Positions 18,464-27,214 of a DNA stretch of 64,000 bases are shown here, in pieces. This DNA comes from Lachnospira rogosae (GTDB lineage Bacteria > Bacillota > Clostridia > Lachnospirales > Lachnospiraceae), in assembly GCF_040096455.1 (NCBI RefSeq), contig NZ_JBBMER010000004.1, positions 248,001 to 312,000 of the forward strand. Reading direction: 5' to 3'. The translations under genes were made by a program, and so were the position numbers. Numbering within the stretch: the stretch's first letter is position 1; each line of letters starts with the position of its first letter. Under the pieces are notes generated by a model. It was not told the DNA's origin. It saw only the letters and a list, made by a program, of their open reading frames with translations, and did no database searches.

Positions 18464-19936
18464 ATGACAGAGAATCAGTATATAAGGGCAAACAGGACTG
18501 TTTTATTTACAGTTCTCATAGTATTTGGTTATATTGCGCTGACCCTGATGGCAGCATTAGGAGTGGGTGACGGACATAACAAAGGAAAGATTTTAATACA
18601 GTTTGTTGTGGCACTTGCGGTAATTATTGTATCAGTAGCTGCTTATATTTTAAGGAAGAAGACCAAAGTGTGTGAATTAACGATTGCGGTATCAATGGCA
18701 TTTGGATATGTTGTTATTATACTGCTTAATTCAACTGATGGTGTATGGACATATGTACTTCCTTTGATTATGGCTTCGATGGTATATCTTAATGAAAAAC
18801 TAATATTGTGGGCTGATGGCGTTGCGATAGCTGGTAATGTCATAAGACTTATTATGGATTATAATATGTATAATGGAGTGGCTATGGCAAGCAGGGTTCT
18901 TGCTATATTAGTATTGGTTATTGTTACATGTATATCTCTTAGTGTAACAAAGCTGCTTAAGCAGTTTTTTGCAGAGAATATGAATAAGATAGAGGCAGCA
19001 GCAGTTATACAGAAAGAGAATAACGAGAAGATGGTTGCTGTAGCTGATAATATAACCAGACATTTCGGACAGGCTATGGATATGCTTGATGAGTTAGAAA
19101 AGAGCATAGATATAAACCACAATTCAATGAAAGATATAGCAGAAAGCACAGAAAGCACAGCAGAAGCCATACAAAGACAGGCCACTATGTGTGCAGAGAT
19201 TCAAGAAAACACTGATATTGCTGAAAAAGAGATAAGCGAGATGGTTGAGGCTTCACACAGAACAGATGAGACTGTTAATGATAGTAAGGCTATAGTAGTT
19301 GAACTTAAGGAACAGGCACAGAATGTACATGATGCAAGCAATATAATCGTAGATGTGATTAACAGTCTTACAGAAAAGGTTGATGATGTACAGGGATTTA
19401 TTGGTTCTATCGTAGAGATTTCAAGCCAGACTAACCTTCTTGCATTAAATGCTTCAATAGAAGCAGCAAGAGCAGGAGAAGCCGGAAAGGGCTTCGCAGT
19501 AGTAGCCGAAGAGATAAGACAGCTCTCAGAACAGACTAAGAATGCATCTTCAAGCATAACAGATATAATCAATAATCTTTATGAAGATACGAAGAAAGCT
19601 AATGAGAGCATAAAAGCGTCAGTTGAGTCAGTTAATAAGCAGAATGAACTTATTGATAATACAAGAGTGACTTTTGAGGACGTAGGAAAAACAGTTGACA
19701 ATCTTATGAACAATATAGATTCTGCAGAGCAGAGCATTAACAAGATACTGGATTCAACTTCTGTTATTTCTGATAATATTTCACATTTATCAGCAACAGG
19801 AGAAGAGGTAGCAGCTGCTTCAACTGAAGGCCTAAAAGTATCTGACACAACAGTTGAAAGTATGAAGAACTGTAAGAATATATTACATAACATATATCTT
19901 CTTGCAGAGGATTTAAAGAGTTCAGTAGATAACTAA
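18464..19936 (+). CDS. Methyl-accepting chemotaxis protein with multi-helix membrane domain
   Basis: A 490-residue chemoreceptor. Instead of a periplasmic sensor, the N-terminal ~165 residues hold about six closely spaced hydrophobic helices, with no clear HAMP domain; then a long coiled-coil signalling domain follows with the invariant hairpin tip EISSQTNLLALNASIEAARAGE and GKGFAVVAEEIRQLSEQ. It should signal to CheA/CheW, or to another methyl-accepting system if the cell is non-motile; no che genes are near. ATG 18464 is preceded by GGGAGAGA; the longer reading frame start falls inside the aspS terminator. Confidence 0.9.
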   Translation: MTENQYIRANRTVLFTVLIVFGYIALTLMAALGVGDGHNKGKILIQFVVALAVIIVSVAAYILRKKTKVCELTIAVSMAFGYVVIILLNSTDGVWTYVLPLIMASMVYLNEKLILWADGVAIAGNVIRLIMDYNMYNGVAMASRVLAILVLVIVTCISLSVTKLLKQFFAENMNKIEAAAVIQKENNEKMVAVADNITRHFGQAMDMLDELEKSIDINHNSMKDIAESTESTAEAIQRQATMCAEIQENTDIAEKEISEMVEASHRTDETVNDSKAIVVELKEQAQNVHDASNIIVDVINSLTEKVDDVQGFIGSIVEISSQTNLLALNASIEAARAGEAGKGFAVVAEEIRQLSEQTKNASSSITDIINNLYEDTKKANESIKASVESVNKQNELIDNTRVTFEDVGKTVDNLMNNIDSAEQSINKILDSTSVISDNISHLSATGEEVAAASTEGLKVSDTTVESMKNCKNILHNIYLLAEDLKSSVDN

Positions 19937-20167
19937 ATGGATTGTAAGAGATTAAGCAGATTACAATGTATTGCAAGACTAGCAGTTGATTATTATAAGT
20001 TGTAATTAATAATATAATCAGGATGGTTTTGCAGGGTTATTAATATTTATAAGACAACAGTATGTTTATTATAAGGAGTGCAAATGACATTTTATGTCTG
20101 CATTATTTATAAAAGACAGCTGTTGTTTTTTTATGTAATAGGGAATTTCGATAGAATTTCCTATACA
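19937..20167. other. Intergenic stretch with weak hairpins, no gene seen
   Basis: No credible ORF. A bulged hairpin (GCA...GACAT/ATGTC...TGC near 20080-20102) is followed by ACAGCTGT and a T-rich run at 20116-20132, which may terminate the chemoreceptor transcript. A second bulged hairpin (GGAATT/AATTTCC) is at about 20143-20161. Confidence 0.35.
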
Positions 20168-20255
20168 TAAAAGGTGCTATGTGCCGATGATGCACACTTG
20201 CACGAAGATGTAGGTTGTCGCAAGCGACAGTGCTTAGTGTGAGAAGGTGCTTCAT
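20168..20255 (+). ncRNA. Possible small structured RNA or leader element
   Basis: This GC-richer island in an AT-rich gap folds on paper into a multi-stem structure: CACACT/GCAC at 20193-20203 pairs with GTGC/AGTGTG at 20230-20241, enclosing a perfect TGTCG-CAAG-CGACA tetraloop hairpin at 20216-20229, with a small GAAG-GTG-CTTC hairpin at 20243-20252. I do not recognise a known riboswitch class. It ends about 30 bases before a MerR-type promoter, so it is not in that promoter's transcript. Confidence 0.35.
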
Positions 20256-20285
20256 ATATTTTATTTATATAGGAATATTTTATGC

Positions 20286-20316
20286 TTGACTTGAAGTTAA
20301 CTCTAAATGCTATTAT
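20286..20316 (+). promoter_or_regulatory. MerR-type promoter with 19-base spacer
   Basis: TTGACT (20286-20291) and TATTAT (20311-20316) are 19 bases apart, the over-long spacer characteristic of MerR-activated promoters. The spacer contains the near-palindrome GAAGTTAACTCT, like operators of the AdhR/NmlR branch. The start of transcription would be near 20323, about 50 bases before the esterase gene. No merR gene lies in the window. Confidence 0.65.
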
Positions 20317-20371
20317 CAAAATGTAGAGTTAATAATCAGGTTTAATTAATAATTATATGAGGTGATTAATT

Positions 20372-21451
20372 ATGAGAAGAAATAATATTAGAAAAACAGA
20401 GGCACTTATAATGGCATTTGCATTATCAGCAAGCCTGTTGTTAACAGGTTGTGGCAATAGTACAGGTAGTAAGAATACAGCTTCTAATAATGCAAGCATT
20501 GTAAGCAGTAGTAACAGCGTAGACAATAATAATGGCAGTAGTGGTAACAAAAACACTAATGGTGACAGTGTTAATGAAAATAATAGTACAACAGACGAAG
20601 CTGGAGTTAATCACGATTATCCGGTAATGTTGTTCTCTTATGATAAAAATGATACTAATTATGAAGAACCAGAAGCGTTTAATTCAGAACATCTTGGCGG
20701 CAATTATGGTGAGATTGAGAAGATAGAATATTATTCTCCAACTACTAATGCTGCAAGAAATGCCAATGTGTATCTTCCATATGGATATGATAAGAGTAAA
20801 AGCTATCCTGTAGTATATCTTCTTCACGGAATGAGTGGAACATATGAAGATTACAGGGTTCTTGGTGCAAGACCAACAGCACAGAATATTGTGTATGAAT
20901 ACAACCGCAACGATATGATATTAGTAAGCTTTACTGTATTTACGGATGTTGACGGAAAGCAGGAATCTGATTATGGATTTTCGGATTTAACTGCAAGATA
21001 TGATGCCTGTGAAAATGATGTGATTAATGCTCTTATTCCATATATTAATTCGCATTATTCAACTAAGATAGGCAGGGAATACACAGGAATTGCGGGATAT
21101 TCATTAGGTGGACGGGAAGCTCTTTATTTATGCTTTGCACACCCTGATATATTTGGGTATGTAGGTGCATTTGAGCCTGTTGGAGGAGTCGTTAATACAG
21201 GAAGCGGTGAAACATTATATGGCAACAGGGGATATCTTCTTCCTGAGCTTGTTAAGGAAAGTGGGGAAGCACCACTTCTTACACTTATAGTAACAGGTGA
21301 TGAAGATCCATATTGCAGGGTATCATCAGAGAATTATTCAAGATATATGACAGAACATTCAATTGACCATATATTCTATTACAGACACGGCGGACACGAG
21401 GCAGGTGTATGGAATAATGGCTTATATAACTTTCTAAGGCGGATATTCTAA
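20372..21451 (+). CDS. Lipoprotein esterase of the esterase D / feruloyl esterase-like family
   Basis: A 359-residue secreted lipoprotein. The signal peptide ends in lipobox LLTGC (Cys27), followed by an Asn/Ser-rich linker to about residue 80, which would tether the enzyme to the outer membrane face. The catalytic alpha/beta-hydrolase domain shows YPVVYLLHGMSG (oxyanion), nucleophile GYSLGG, acid TGDEDPY and RHGGHEAGVW (His), as in the CE1-like acetyl/feruloyl esterases. Deacylation of plant polysaccharides is plausible but unproven. Expression is probably MerR-controlled, which is unusual for a glycan esterase and may point to another substrate. Confidence 0.85.
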   Translation: MRRNNIRKTEALIMAFALSASLLLTGCGNSTGSKNTASNNASIVSSSNSVDNNNGSSGNKNTNGDSVNENNSTTDEAGVNHDYPVMLFSYDKNDTNYEEPEAFNSEHLGGNYGEIEKIEYYSPTTNAARNANVYLPYGYDKSKSYPVVYLLHGMSGTYEDYRVLGARPTAQNIVYEYNRNDMILVSFTVFTDVDGKQESDYGFSDLTARYDACENDVINALIPYINSHYSTKIGREYTGIAGYSLGGREALYLCFAHPDIFGYVGAFEPVGGVVNTGSGETLYGNRGYLLPELVKESGEAPLLTLIVTGDEDPYCRVSSENYSRYMTEHSIDHIFYYRHGGHEAGVWNNGLYNFLRRIF

Positions 21452-21501
21452 TGAAGATTGTATTAAATAACTTAATTATTGTACAAATGTATAATTATAC
21501 A

Positions 21502-21530
21502 TTGACTTATTGCTAAATAATCTATAAAAT
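21502..21530 (+). promoter_or_regulatory. Candidate promoter of glyA
   Basis: TTGACT (21502-21507) and TAAAAT (21525-21530) with a 17-base spacer. A small hairpin GTTGTA/TACAAC follows at about 21546-21561, in the leader before the GGAGG site. Confidence 0.6.
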
Positions 21531-21582
21531 TAATAGCTATACAGGTTGTATAACTACAACTATAGAAAATGGAGGTTGTAAT

Positions 21583-22824
21583 ATGTATTCATTTGATGAA
21601 GTATTGAACTATGATCCAGAATTAGCTAAAGCTATGGATGATGAATTAGCAAGACAGAGAAGCCATATTGAATTAATAGCTTCTGAGAACCTTGTAAGTA
21701 AAGCTGTTATGGCAGCTATGGGAAGCCCTCTTACTAACAAGTATGCAGAAGGATATCCTGGAAAGAGATATTATGGTGGCTGCGAATATGTAGATGTTGT
21801 TGAAACACTTGCAATTGAGAGAGCTAAGAAGTTATTTGGTTGTGAATATGCCAATGTTCAGCCACATTCAGGCGCACAGGCTAACTTAGCAGCATTCTTT
21901 GCTATGGTAGAACCAGGTGACACTGTTATGGGTATGAGCCTTGACTGTGGTGGACACCTTTCACATGGTTCACCAGTTAATATCTCTGGTAAATATTTTA
22001 ATATAGTTCCTTATGGTGTTACAGCCGAAGGTTTTATAGATTATGATGAAGTATTAAGAATAGCTAAGGAATGTAAGCCTAAGATGATTATTGCTGGTGC
22101 ATCTGCATATGCAAGAGTCATCGACTTCAAGAAGTTCAGAGAGATAGCTGACGAAGTTGGTGCTTATCTTATGGTAGATATGGCTCATATCGCTGGTCTT
22201 GTAGCGGGTGGAGAACATCCAAGCCCAATTCCTTATGCTGATGTAGTTACAACTACAACACATAAGACATTAAGAGGACCAAGAGGTGGTATGATTCTTT
22301 CATCAGCAGAAGCTGCTGAGAAGTTCAAGTTTAACAAGTCTGTATTTCCAGGAATTCAGGGTGGTCCACTTATGCACGTTATTGCTGGTAAGGCAGTATG
22401 CTTAAAGGAAGCTCTTGATCCAAGCTTTAAGACTTATGCTAAGAATATTGTTGACAATGCACAGGCTCTTTGCTCAGGTCTTATGAACAGAGGATTTGAT
22501 ATCGTATCTGGTGGTACAGATAATCACCTTATGCTTGTTAATCTTTTAAGCAAGAATAAGACTGGTAAGGAAGTAGAAAAGCTTCTTGATGCAGCTAACA
22601 TTACTTGTAACAAGAATACTATTCCTAACGATCCAGCTTCACCTTTCGTAACAAGTGGTATCAGACTTGGTACAGCAGCAGTTACAACAAGAGGCTTCAA
22701 CACAGCAGATATGGATGTAGTAGCAGAAGCTATTGCTTTACTTGTAGATGACGTTGATGCTAATCAGGCTAAGGCTATGGCTATGGTTAAGGAACTTACA
22801 GACAAGTATCCTCTTTATGAATAA
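21583..22824 (+). CDS. glyA: Serine hydroxymethyltransferase
   Basis: PLP enzyme interconverting serine and glycine with transfer of a one-carbon unit to tetrahydrofolate. It has 413 residues. Motifs: IELIASENLVS at the N-terminus, the folate/PLP region NKYAEGYPGKRYYGGCEYVD, GLSL/SHGSPV-type loop, and the PLP lysine in VVTTTTHKTLRGPRGG near residue 229. ATG follows GGAGG. The AlkD-like gene overlaps its stop codon by one base (TAATG), so translation is coupled. Confidence 0.98.
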   Translation: MYSFDEVLNYDPELAKAMDDELARQRSHIELIASENLVSKAVMAAMGSPLTNKYAEGYPGKRYYGGCEYVDVVETLAIERAKKLFGCEYANVQPHSGAQANLAAFFAMVEPGDTVMGMSLDCGGHLSHGSPVNISGKYFNIVPYGVTAEGFIDYDEVLRIAKECKPKMIIAGASAYARVIDFKKFREIADEVGAYLMVDMAHIAGLVAGGEHPSPIPYADVVTTTTHKTLRGPRGGMILSSAEAAEKFKFNKSVFPGIQGGPLMHVIAGKAVCLKEALDPSFKTYAKNIVDNAQALCSGLMNRGFDIVSGGTDNHLMLVNLLSKNKTGKEVEKLLDAANITCNKNTIPNDPASPFVTSGIRLGTAAVTTRGFNTADMDVVAEAIALLVDDVDANQAKAMAMVKELTDKYPLYE

Positions 22825-23624
22825 TGCTGGAATATATAAGAAATGAACTTCTGGGGATGACTGATAAAGGAGAATATGCAGCATTTACATCCTCACTTAT
22901 TCCTGGCTGCGATAATATAATAGGAATAAGACAACCGGTATTAAAGCAATATGCAAAACAGCTGATAAAGGAGAATAAGGATTTCCGGCAGCTGCTTAGT
23001 GAACCGGATATTTATCAGGAAGAAACACTGCTTAGAAGCTACATAATAGGAATGGGAACAGCGAAGGAGAAAGACTTTAAGAAGGCTTTAAAAGACTTCA
23101 ACACATTCGTTCCTCTTGTGAACAACTGGGCTGTAAACGACAGCTTCTGTGTAGAATTCAGGGTTATGGATATGTTTCGGGACGAGTTTCTGCCATACAT
23201 AAAGGAATGTATAGAATCGTTTGATGAATACAGGGCAAGAGTAGGGCTTATAATGCTGTTAGACCACTATTTAAAGGTTGATATGCATGGCATGAAAAGA
23301 CCGAGAATGAAAAAGGTTACTATTAAAGATATAGAAAGCACAGATGAAATAAATTGTGCTAATGGTTTATATCTTGATGATATATTTTCACTTGTAAACA
23401 GGGATTTTTCGGCCTATGGATATTATACACAGATGGCAGCAGGCTGGCTTCTTGCGGAATGTTTTGTTACATTTCCAAAAAGAACGTGGGAATATCTTAC
23501 AGATACCGACTGCTTAAAGTTAGATAAGTTGTCATATCAGAAGGCGGTACGAAAGATATGTGAATCGCTCACGCCGGATAAAGAAGTTAAACTAAAAGTT
23601 AAAAAGGATCTGAAGCAGATGTAA
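22824..23624 (+). CDS. AlkD-like DNA alkylation repair family protein
   Basis: A 266-residue all-helical HEAT-like repeat protein. IIGIRQPVLKQYAK, YQEETLLRSYIIGMG and NNWAVNDSFC fit the DNA alkylation repair (AlkC/AlkD) family, which excises N3/N7-alkylpurines by DNA glycosylase action. Many such paralogues in Firmicutes have untested activity. The ATG overlaps the glyA stop, giving coupled translation; the link to one-carbon metabolism may be coincidental. The end of the gene forms the 5' arm of the transcription terminator. Confidence 0.82.
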   Translation: MLEYIRNELLGMTDKGEYAAFTSSLIPGCDNIIGIRQPVLKQYAKQLIKENKDFRQLLSEPDIYQEETLLRSYIIGMGTAKEKDFKKALKDFNTFVPLVNNWAVNDSFCVEFRVMDMFRDEFLPYIKECIESFDEYRARVGLIMLLDHYLKVDMHGMKRPRMKKVTIKDIESTDEINCANGLYLDDIFSLVNRDFSAYGYYTQMAAGWLLAECFVTFPKRTWEYLTDTDCLKLDKLSYQKAVRKICESLTPDKEVKLKVKKDLKQM

Positions 23625-23647
23625 TAATCTGTTTCAGGTCTTTTTTT
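23607..23647 (+). terminator. Terminator overlapping the end of the AlkD-like gene
   Basis: Arms 23607-23620 and 23627-23640 pair over 14 positions with G-U pairs, followed by seven T residues. The 5' arm is within the coding sequence, isolating glyA-alkD from the fab cluster. Confidence 0.88.
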
Positions 23648-23670
23648 ATTGCTTTAGTATATTTTAATAA

Positions 23671-23683
23671 TTTGAATATCAAA
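23671..23683 (+). promoter_or_regulatory. FabT-like operator 1
   Basis: TTTGAATATCAAA, a TTTGA-3-TCAAA dyad seven bases upstream of the -35 of the fab promoter. It resembles the site of the MarR-family fatty acid repressor FabT. Confidence 0.65.
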
Positions 23684-23689
23684 ATAACC

Positions 23690-23719
23690 TTGACAAACAC
23701 ATAAGTTTTGTAGTATAAA
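23690..23719 (+). promoter_or_regulatory. Promoter of the fab cluster
   Basis: TTGACA (23690-23695) and TATAAA (23714-23719), 18-base spacer. It is flanked on both sides by FabT-like dyads, the downstream one at the expected transcription start. Confidence 0.75.
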
Positions 23720-23726
23720 AATAATG

Positions 23727-23739
23727 TTTGAAAATCAAA
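23727..23739 (+). promoter_or_regulatory. FabT-like operator 2
   Basis: TTTGAAAATCAAA, the same TTTGA-3-TCAAA dyad, centred 56 bases after operator 1 and overlapping the expected transcription start, a position suited to repression. A half-site (AATCAAAT) lies at about 23746-23753. Confidence 0.65.
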
Positions 23740-23787
23740 GTAAGATAATCAAATTGTTAGTAAGTCAAATAAATAAGGACAAAAAGT

Positions 23788-24780
23788 ATGATAAGAACAA
23801 GAATCATAGGAACAGGAAGCTATGTTCCACCAGATATATTGACTAACGATAATCTGTCAGAAATGGTAGATACGAGTGATGAGTGGATAAGGACAAGAAC
23901 TGGTATATGTAACAGACATATAGCAAAAGATATGGATAATGCTGATATGGCATATAACGCTGCAAGAAATGCAGTAGAGGATGCACGTATTGAAGCTTCT
24001 AAGATTGGTCTGATTATAGTTGCAACGTCAACTCCTGATTATGCTTTTCCTAATCAGGCATCACTTGTACAGGCAAAGCTTAAAGCAGTAAATGCTATGT
24101 GTTTTGATGTAAGTGCAGCATGTTCAGGTTTTATTACAGCCCTGGATATTGCAGCTTCAATGTTAAAGGCAGGTTCGTATAAATATGCACTTGTTATTGG
24201 TTCAGAAAAAATGTCAGAAATAGTTAACTGGAAAGACAGAAGTGTGTGTGTGCTTTTTGGAGATGGTGCTGGTGCAGTGGTTCTTAAAGCAGTTGATAAC
24301 AACACAGAAGATGTTACAGGTGCCTTAGTTGGTCATGAAAGAGGAATTATTGACAGCAATATCTACAATGATGGAACAGGTGCATCTGTTTTAACAGGTG
24401 GCAGAAGATTTTCTGATTCATGCAGCACAGATATATTTATACATATGGATGGACAGGAAGTGTTTAAATTCGCCGTAAAGAGTGTTCCTACAGCTATAGA
24501 AACACTTTTACATAATAATAATATGGATATTAATGAAGTTGATAAGTTCATATTGCATCAGGCTAATGTACGTATTATAGAGAGTGTAGCTAAAAGACTT
24601 AAGGCTGATAAAGATAAGTTTCCAGTCAATCTGAATGAATATGGAAATACATCATCAGCAAGCATTCCTATTCTGCTTGATGAGTTAAACAGGAATGGAA
24701 GCTTAAAACAGGGAGAGAAGCTTGTACTTGCCGGTTTTGGTGCAGGATTAAGCTGGGGAAGTATTCTGCTTGTATGGTAG
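23788..24780 (+). CDS. fabH: Beta-ketoacyl-ACP synthase III
   Basis: Starts fatty acid synthesis by condensing acetyl-CoA (or another acyl-CoA) with malonyl-ACP. It has 330 residues. The catalytic triad is visible: Cys112 in DVSAACSGF, His in FILHQANVRI and Asn in EYGNTSSAS; DTSDEWIRTRTGI is the N-terminal family signature. It is the first gene of the cluster, behind the FabT-like operators. In many Firmicutes fabT sits directly before fabH; here it is absent. A 197-base spacer with hairpins separates it from acpP. Confidence 0.97.
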   Translation: MIRTRIIGTGSYVPPDILTNDNLSEMVDTSDEWIRTRTGICNRHIAKDMDNADMAYNAARNAVEDARIEASKIGLIIVATSTPDYAFPNQASLVQAKLKAVNAMCFDVSAACSGFITALDIAASMLKAGSYKYALVIGSEKMSEIVNWKDRSVCVLFGDGAGAVVLKAVDNNTEDVTGALVGHERGIIDSNIYNDGTGASVLTGGRRFSDSCSTDIFIHMDGQEVFKFAVKSVPTAIETLLHNNNMDINEVDKFILHQANVRIIESVAKRLKADKDKFPVNLNEYGNTSSASIPILLDELNRNGSLKQGEKLVLAGFGAGLSWGSILLVW

Positions 24781-24882
24781 CACGGTTAAAGATGCTAAGC
24801 TTATTATATAGATATTTGCAGACTGCTTACTAAAAGATATCAGGCAGCCGGATAAGCGGCATTTTAACATATATAAGATGTT

Positions 24883-24937
24883 TATGGCAAAAGCTTTGCC
24901 ATAGATATCAAAGTTGTGGGCTTTTGACCCCGACAAC
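24883..24937 (+). promoter_or_regulatory. Two intercistronic hairpins between fabH and acpP
   Basis: TATGGCAAA/TTTGCCATA forms a perfect 9-bp hairpin (24883-24903). A second, GTTGT-GGG with CCC-G-ACAAC, spans 24913-24937. The segment 24906-24935 is about 80% identical to 29777-29806 before fabZ. They may adjust acpP mRNA level or stability relative to fabH. Confidence 0.55.
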
Positions 24938-24977
24938 ATATAATAAAAAATAATAAGAATTAAGGAGATTTAACATT

Positions 24978-25205
24978 ATGTTTGAAAAAGTAAGAGAATT
25001 AGTTGCAGCACAGTTAGGTATAGATGAGGCAGTTATTAAGCCTGAGTCTAATTTCAAGGAAGATCTTAAGGCAGATTCACTTGATCTTTTTGAACTTGTT
25101 ATGTCACTTGAGGATGAGTGTTCAGTAACTATTCCATCTGAGGAGCTTGAAAAGATTCTTACAGTACAGGATGTTGTTGATTATATCGAGGCTAACCAGA
25201 AATAG
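24978..25205 (+). CDS. acpP: Acyl carrier protein
   Basis: A 75-residue acidic carrier. Ser34 in KADSLDLFEL is the 4'-phosphopantetheine site (DSL motif); length and charge fit the fatty acid ACP. AAGGAG precedes the ATG by about ten bases. The gene lies inside the fab cluster but after a long hairpin-bearing spacer, which may allow higher expression than its neighbours, as usual for ACP. Confidence 0.97.
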   Translation: MFEKVRELVAAQLGIDEAVIKPESNFKEDLKADSLDLFELVMSLEDECSVTIPSEELEKILTVQDVVDYIEANQK

Positions 25206-25233
25206 TTATAAATGTCAGGAAGGAAGATAAGTT

Positions 25234-26172
25234 ATGAAAACTCGTGTAACAGAGCTTCTTAATATAGAATATCCTGTTATACAGGGCGGTATGGCATGGG
25301 TTGCAGATGCTAATCTGGCAGCCCACGTCAGCAAAGCCGGTGGAATGGGATTTATTGGAGCAGCTAATGCGCCGGCAGAATGGGTTAAAGAACAGATACA
25401 TATTGCAAGAAAGATAACAGATAAGCCAGTTGGTGTTAATATTATGCTTTTAAGTGATTATGCAGATGAGATAGCACAGCTTGTTATTGATGAGCATATA
25501 GAAGCAGTAACAACAGGTGCAGGCAATCCAAGCAAATATATGAAGGCCTGGAAGGAAGCTGGAATAAGGGTTATTCCTGTTGTGGCATCAGTTGCACTTG
25601 CAAGAATGATGGAACGTGCCGGAGCAGATGCAGTTGTAGCAGAGGGCATGGAATCAGGTGGACATATCGGCGAGGAAACGACCATGACACTTGTACCACA
25701 GGTTGTTGATGCAGTTAATATTCCTGTTATAGCAGCTGGCGGAATAGGTGATGGCAGAGGTGTATGTGCGGCATTTATGCTTGGTGCAGAGGCTGTACAG
25801 ATGGGAACAAGATTCGTTGTGGCTAAGGAGTCAAATGTCCATCAGAATTATAAGGACAGAGTTATAGCTGCCAAGGATATAGATTCAGTAGTAACTGGCA
25901 GAAGTACAGGTCATCCAGTAAGGTCACTTAGAAACAGCATGACAAGAGAGTATCTTGATATGGAAAAAGAAGGCGTTGAGTTTGAAAAGCTTGAAAGACT
26001 TACTCTTGGAACACTAAGAAAGGCTGTTGTGGATGGTGATGTCAAGCAGGGAACTGTAATGGCAGGTCAGATAGCAGGTCTTGTCAATAAGGAACAGACA
26101 TGTGAAGAGATTATTAAGGAGCTTATGAAGGAAGTCTCTGAGGTATATAATTCACATAATAAGCTGGCATAA
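25234..26172 (+). CDS. fabK: Enoyl-ACP reductase II (FMN-dependent)
   Basis: Last reduction of the elongation cycle, trans-2-enoyl-ACP to acyl-ACP, using NAD(P)H and FMN. At 312 residues it is related to 2-nitropropane dioxygenase: YPVIQGGMAWVADANLAAHVS at the N-terminus, PVGVNIM, EGMESGGHIGE and VIAAGGIGDGRGV are the FMN-site motifs typical of FabK. No fabI is in the cluster, so this is likely the main enoyl reductase; FabK organisms are usually insensitive to triclosan (family knowledge). Confidence 0.95.
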   Translation: MKTRVTELLNIEYPVIQGGMAWVADANLAAHVSKAGGMGFIGAANAPAEWVKEQIHIARKITDKPVGVNIMLLSDYADEIAQLVIDEHIEAVTTGAGNPSKYMKAWKEAGIRVIPVVASVALARMMERAGADAVVAEGMESGGHIGEETTMTLVPQVVDAVNIPVIAAGGIGDGRGVCAAFMLGAEAVQMGTRFVVAKESNVHQNYKDRVIAAKDIDSVVTGRSTGHPVRSLRNSMTREYLDMEKEGVEFEKLERLTLGTLRKAVVDGDVKQGTVMAGQIAGLVNKEQTCEEIIKELMKEVSEVYNSHNKLA

Positions 26173-26203
26173 AACAGTGTATGGAAATGAGGATTTAAAA
26201 GGT

Positions 26204-27145
26204 ATGGGAAAAACAGTTGTAATGTTTCCAGGACAGGGAAGCCAGCGTACTGGAATGGGAAGAGAAAGCTATAATAGCTGCACTTCATCAGTAAAGTGCT
26301 TTAAGAAGGCTGGTGAACTGACAGGTATCAATATGGAGCATTTAATATTTGAAGAAAATGATCTTCTTGATAAAACCGAGTATACACAGATTGCGTTATA
26401 TGTAACAGAAATCGCCCAGCTTGCTGATATGGTTGAGCAGGGCCTTACGTATGATGCAGCTATTGGACTTTCATTAGGTGAATATAGTGCACTTACTGCA
26501 AGTGGTGCGCTATCTTATGAAGATGGTGTAAGACTTGTAAGAAACCGTGGAATATATATGGAACAGGAGGTTCCGGCTGGTATAGGCGCCATGGCTGCAG
26601 TTATCGGGCTTACATCAGATGAGGTTGACAGTGTACTTGCTAAATATAACAAGGATAAAAGTGGGAACACAGAGTCTGATAATGATATGTATCCTGATAC
26701 AGTTTCCGCAGCTAATTACAACTGCCCTGGCCAGATAGTAATATCAGGTAAAAAGGAATGTGTACAGGAGGCTATGGAAGTGCTTAAGGAAGCAGGAGCA
26801 AGAAGAACACTCCTTCTTAATGTAAGTGGACCGTTTCATTCAAAGCTTCTTAAGGGCGCAGGTGATAAGCTTATGAAGGATCTTGAAAAAGTTACTTTTG
26901 ATAAAGTGAAGTATCCTTATGTGGCAAACTGTACAGCTGAGTATGTGGATGAGAATACATCCAGTGGATATATAAAAGAACTTCTTTCAAAGCAGGTATA
27001 TAGTTCAGTACGTTTTGAACAGTCAGTCAGAAAAATGATAGCCGATGGTTATGATACATTTGTTGAGGTGGGACCAGGAAAGACTTTATCTGGCTTTGTT
27101 AAAAAGATAGCTAAGAGCATGGAAAAGGAAGTAGTTATAAAATAA
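26204..27145 (+). CDS. fabD: Malonyl-CoA:ACP transacylase
   Basis: Loads malonyl groups onto ACP. It has 313 residues from ATG 26204, chosen because GAGGAT lies nine bases upstream and the protein then begins MGKTVVMFPGQGSQ as the family does; a GTG at 26177 would add nine unconserved residues. The nucleophile is Ser90 in GLSLGEYSAL, the catalytic His lies in VSGPFHSKLL, and the GQGSQ loop is at 10-14. Its 16-base leader TGGAAATGAGGATTTA is repeated before accDA. Confidence 0.96.
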   Translation: MGKTVVMFPGQGSQRTGMGRESYNSCTSSVKCFKKAGELTGINMEHLIFEENDLLDKTEYTQIALYVTEIAQLADMVEQGLTYDAAIGLSLGEYSALTASGALSYEDGVRLVRNRGIYMEQEVPAGIGAMAAVIGLTSDEVDSVLAKYNKDKSGNTESDNDMYPDTVSAANYNCPGQIVISGKKECVQEAMEVLKEAGARRTLLLNVSGPFHSKLLKGAGDKLMKDLEKVTFDKVKYPYVANCTAEYVDENTSSGYIKELLSKQVYSSVRFEQSVRKMIADGYDTFVEVGPGKTLSGFVKKIAKSMEKEVVIK

Positions 27146-27214
27146 CAGGCAATAAATGCAGACAAGATATTGGTAAGGCTTTAGCAATATTGTATCGATG
27201 AAAGGCAGTGTGTT

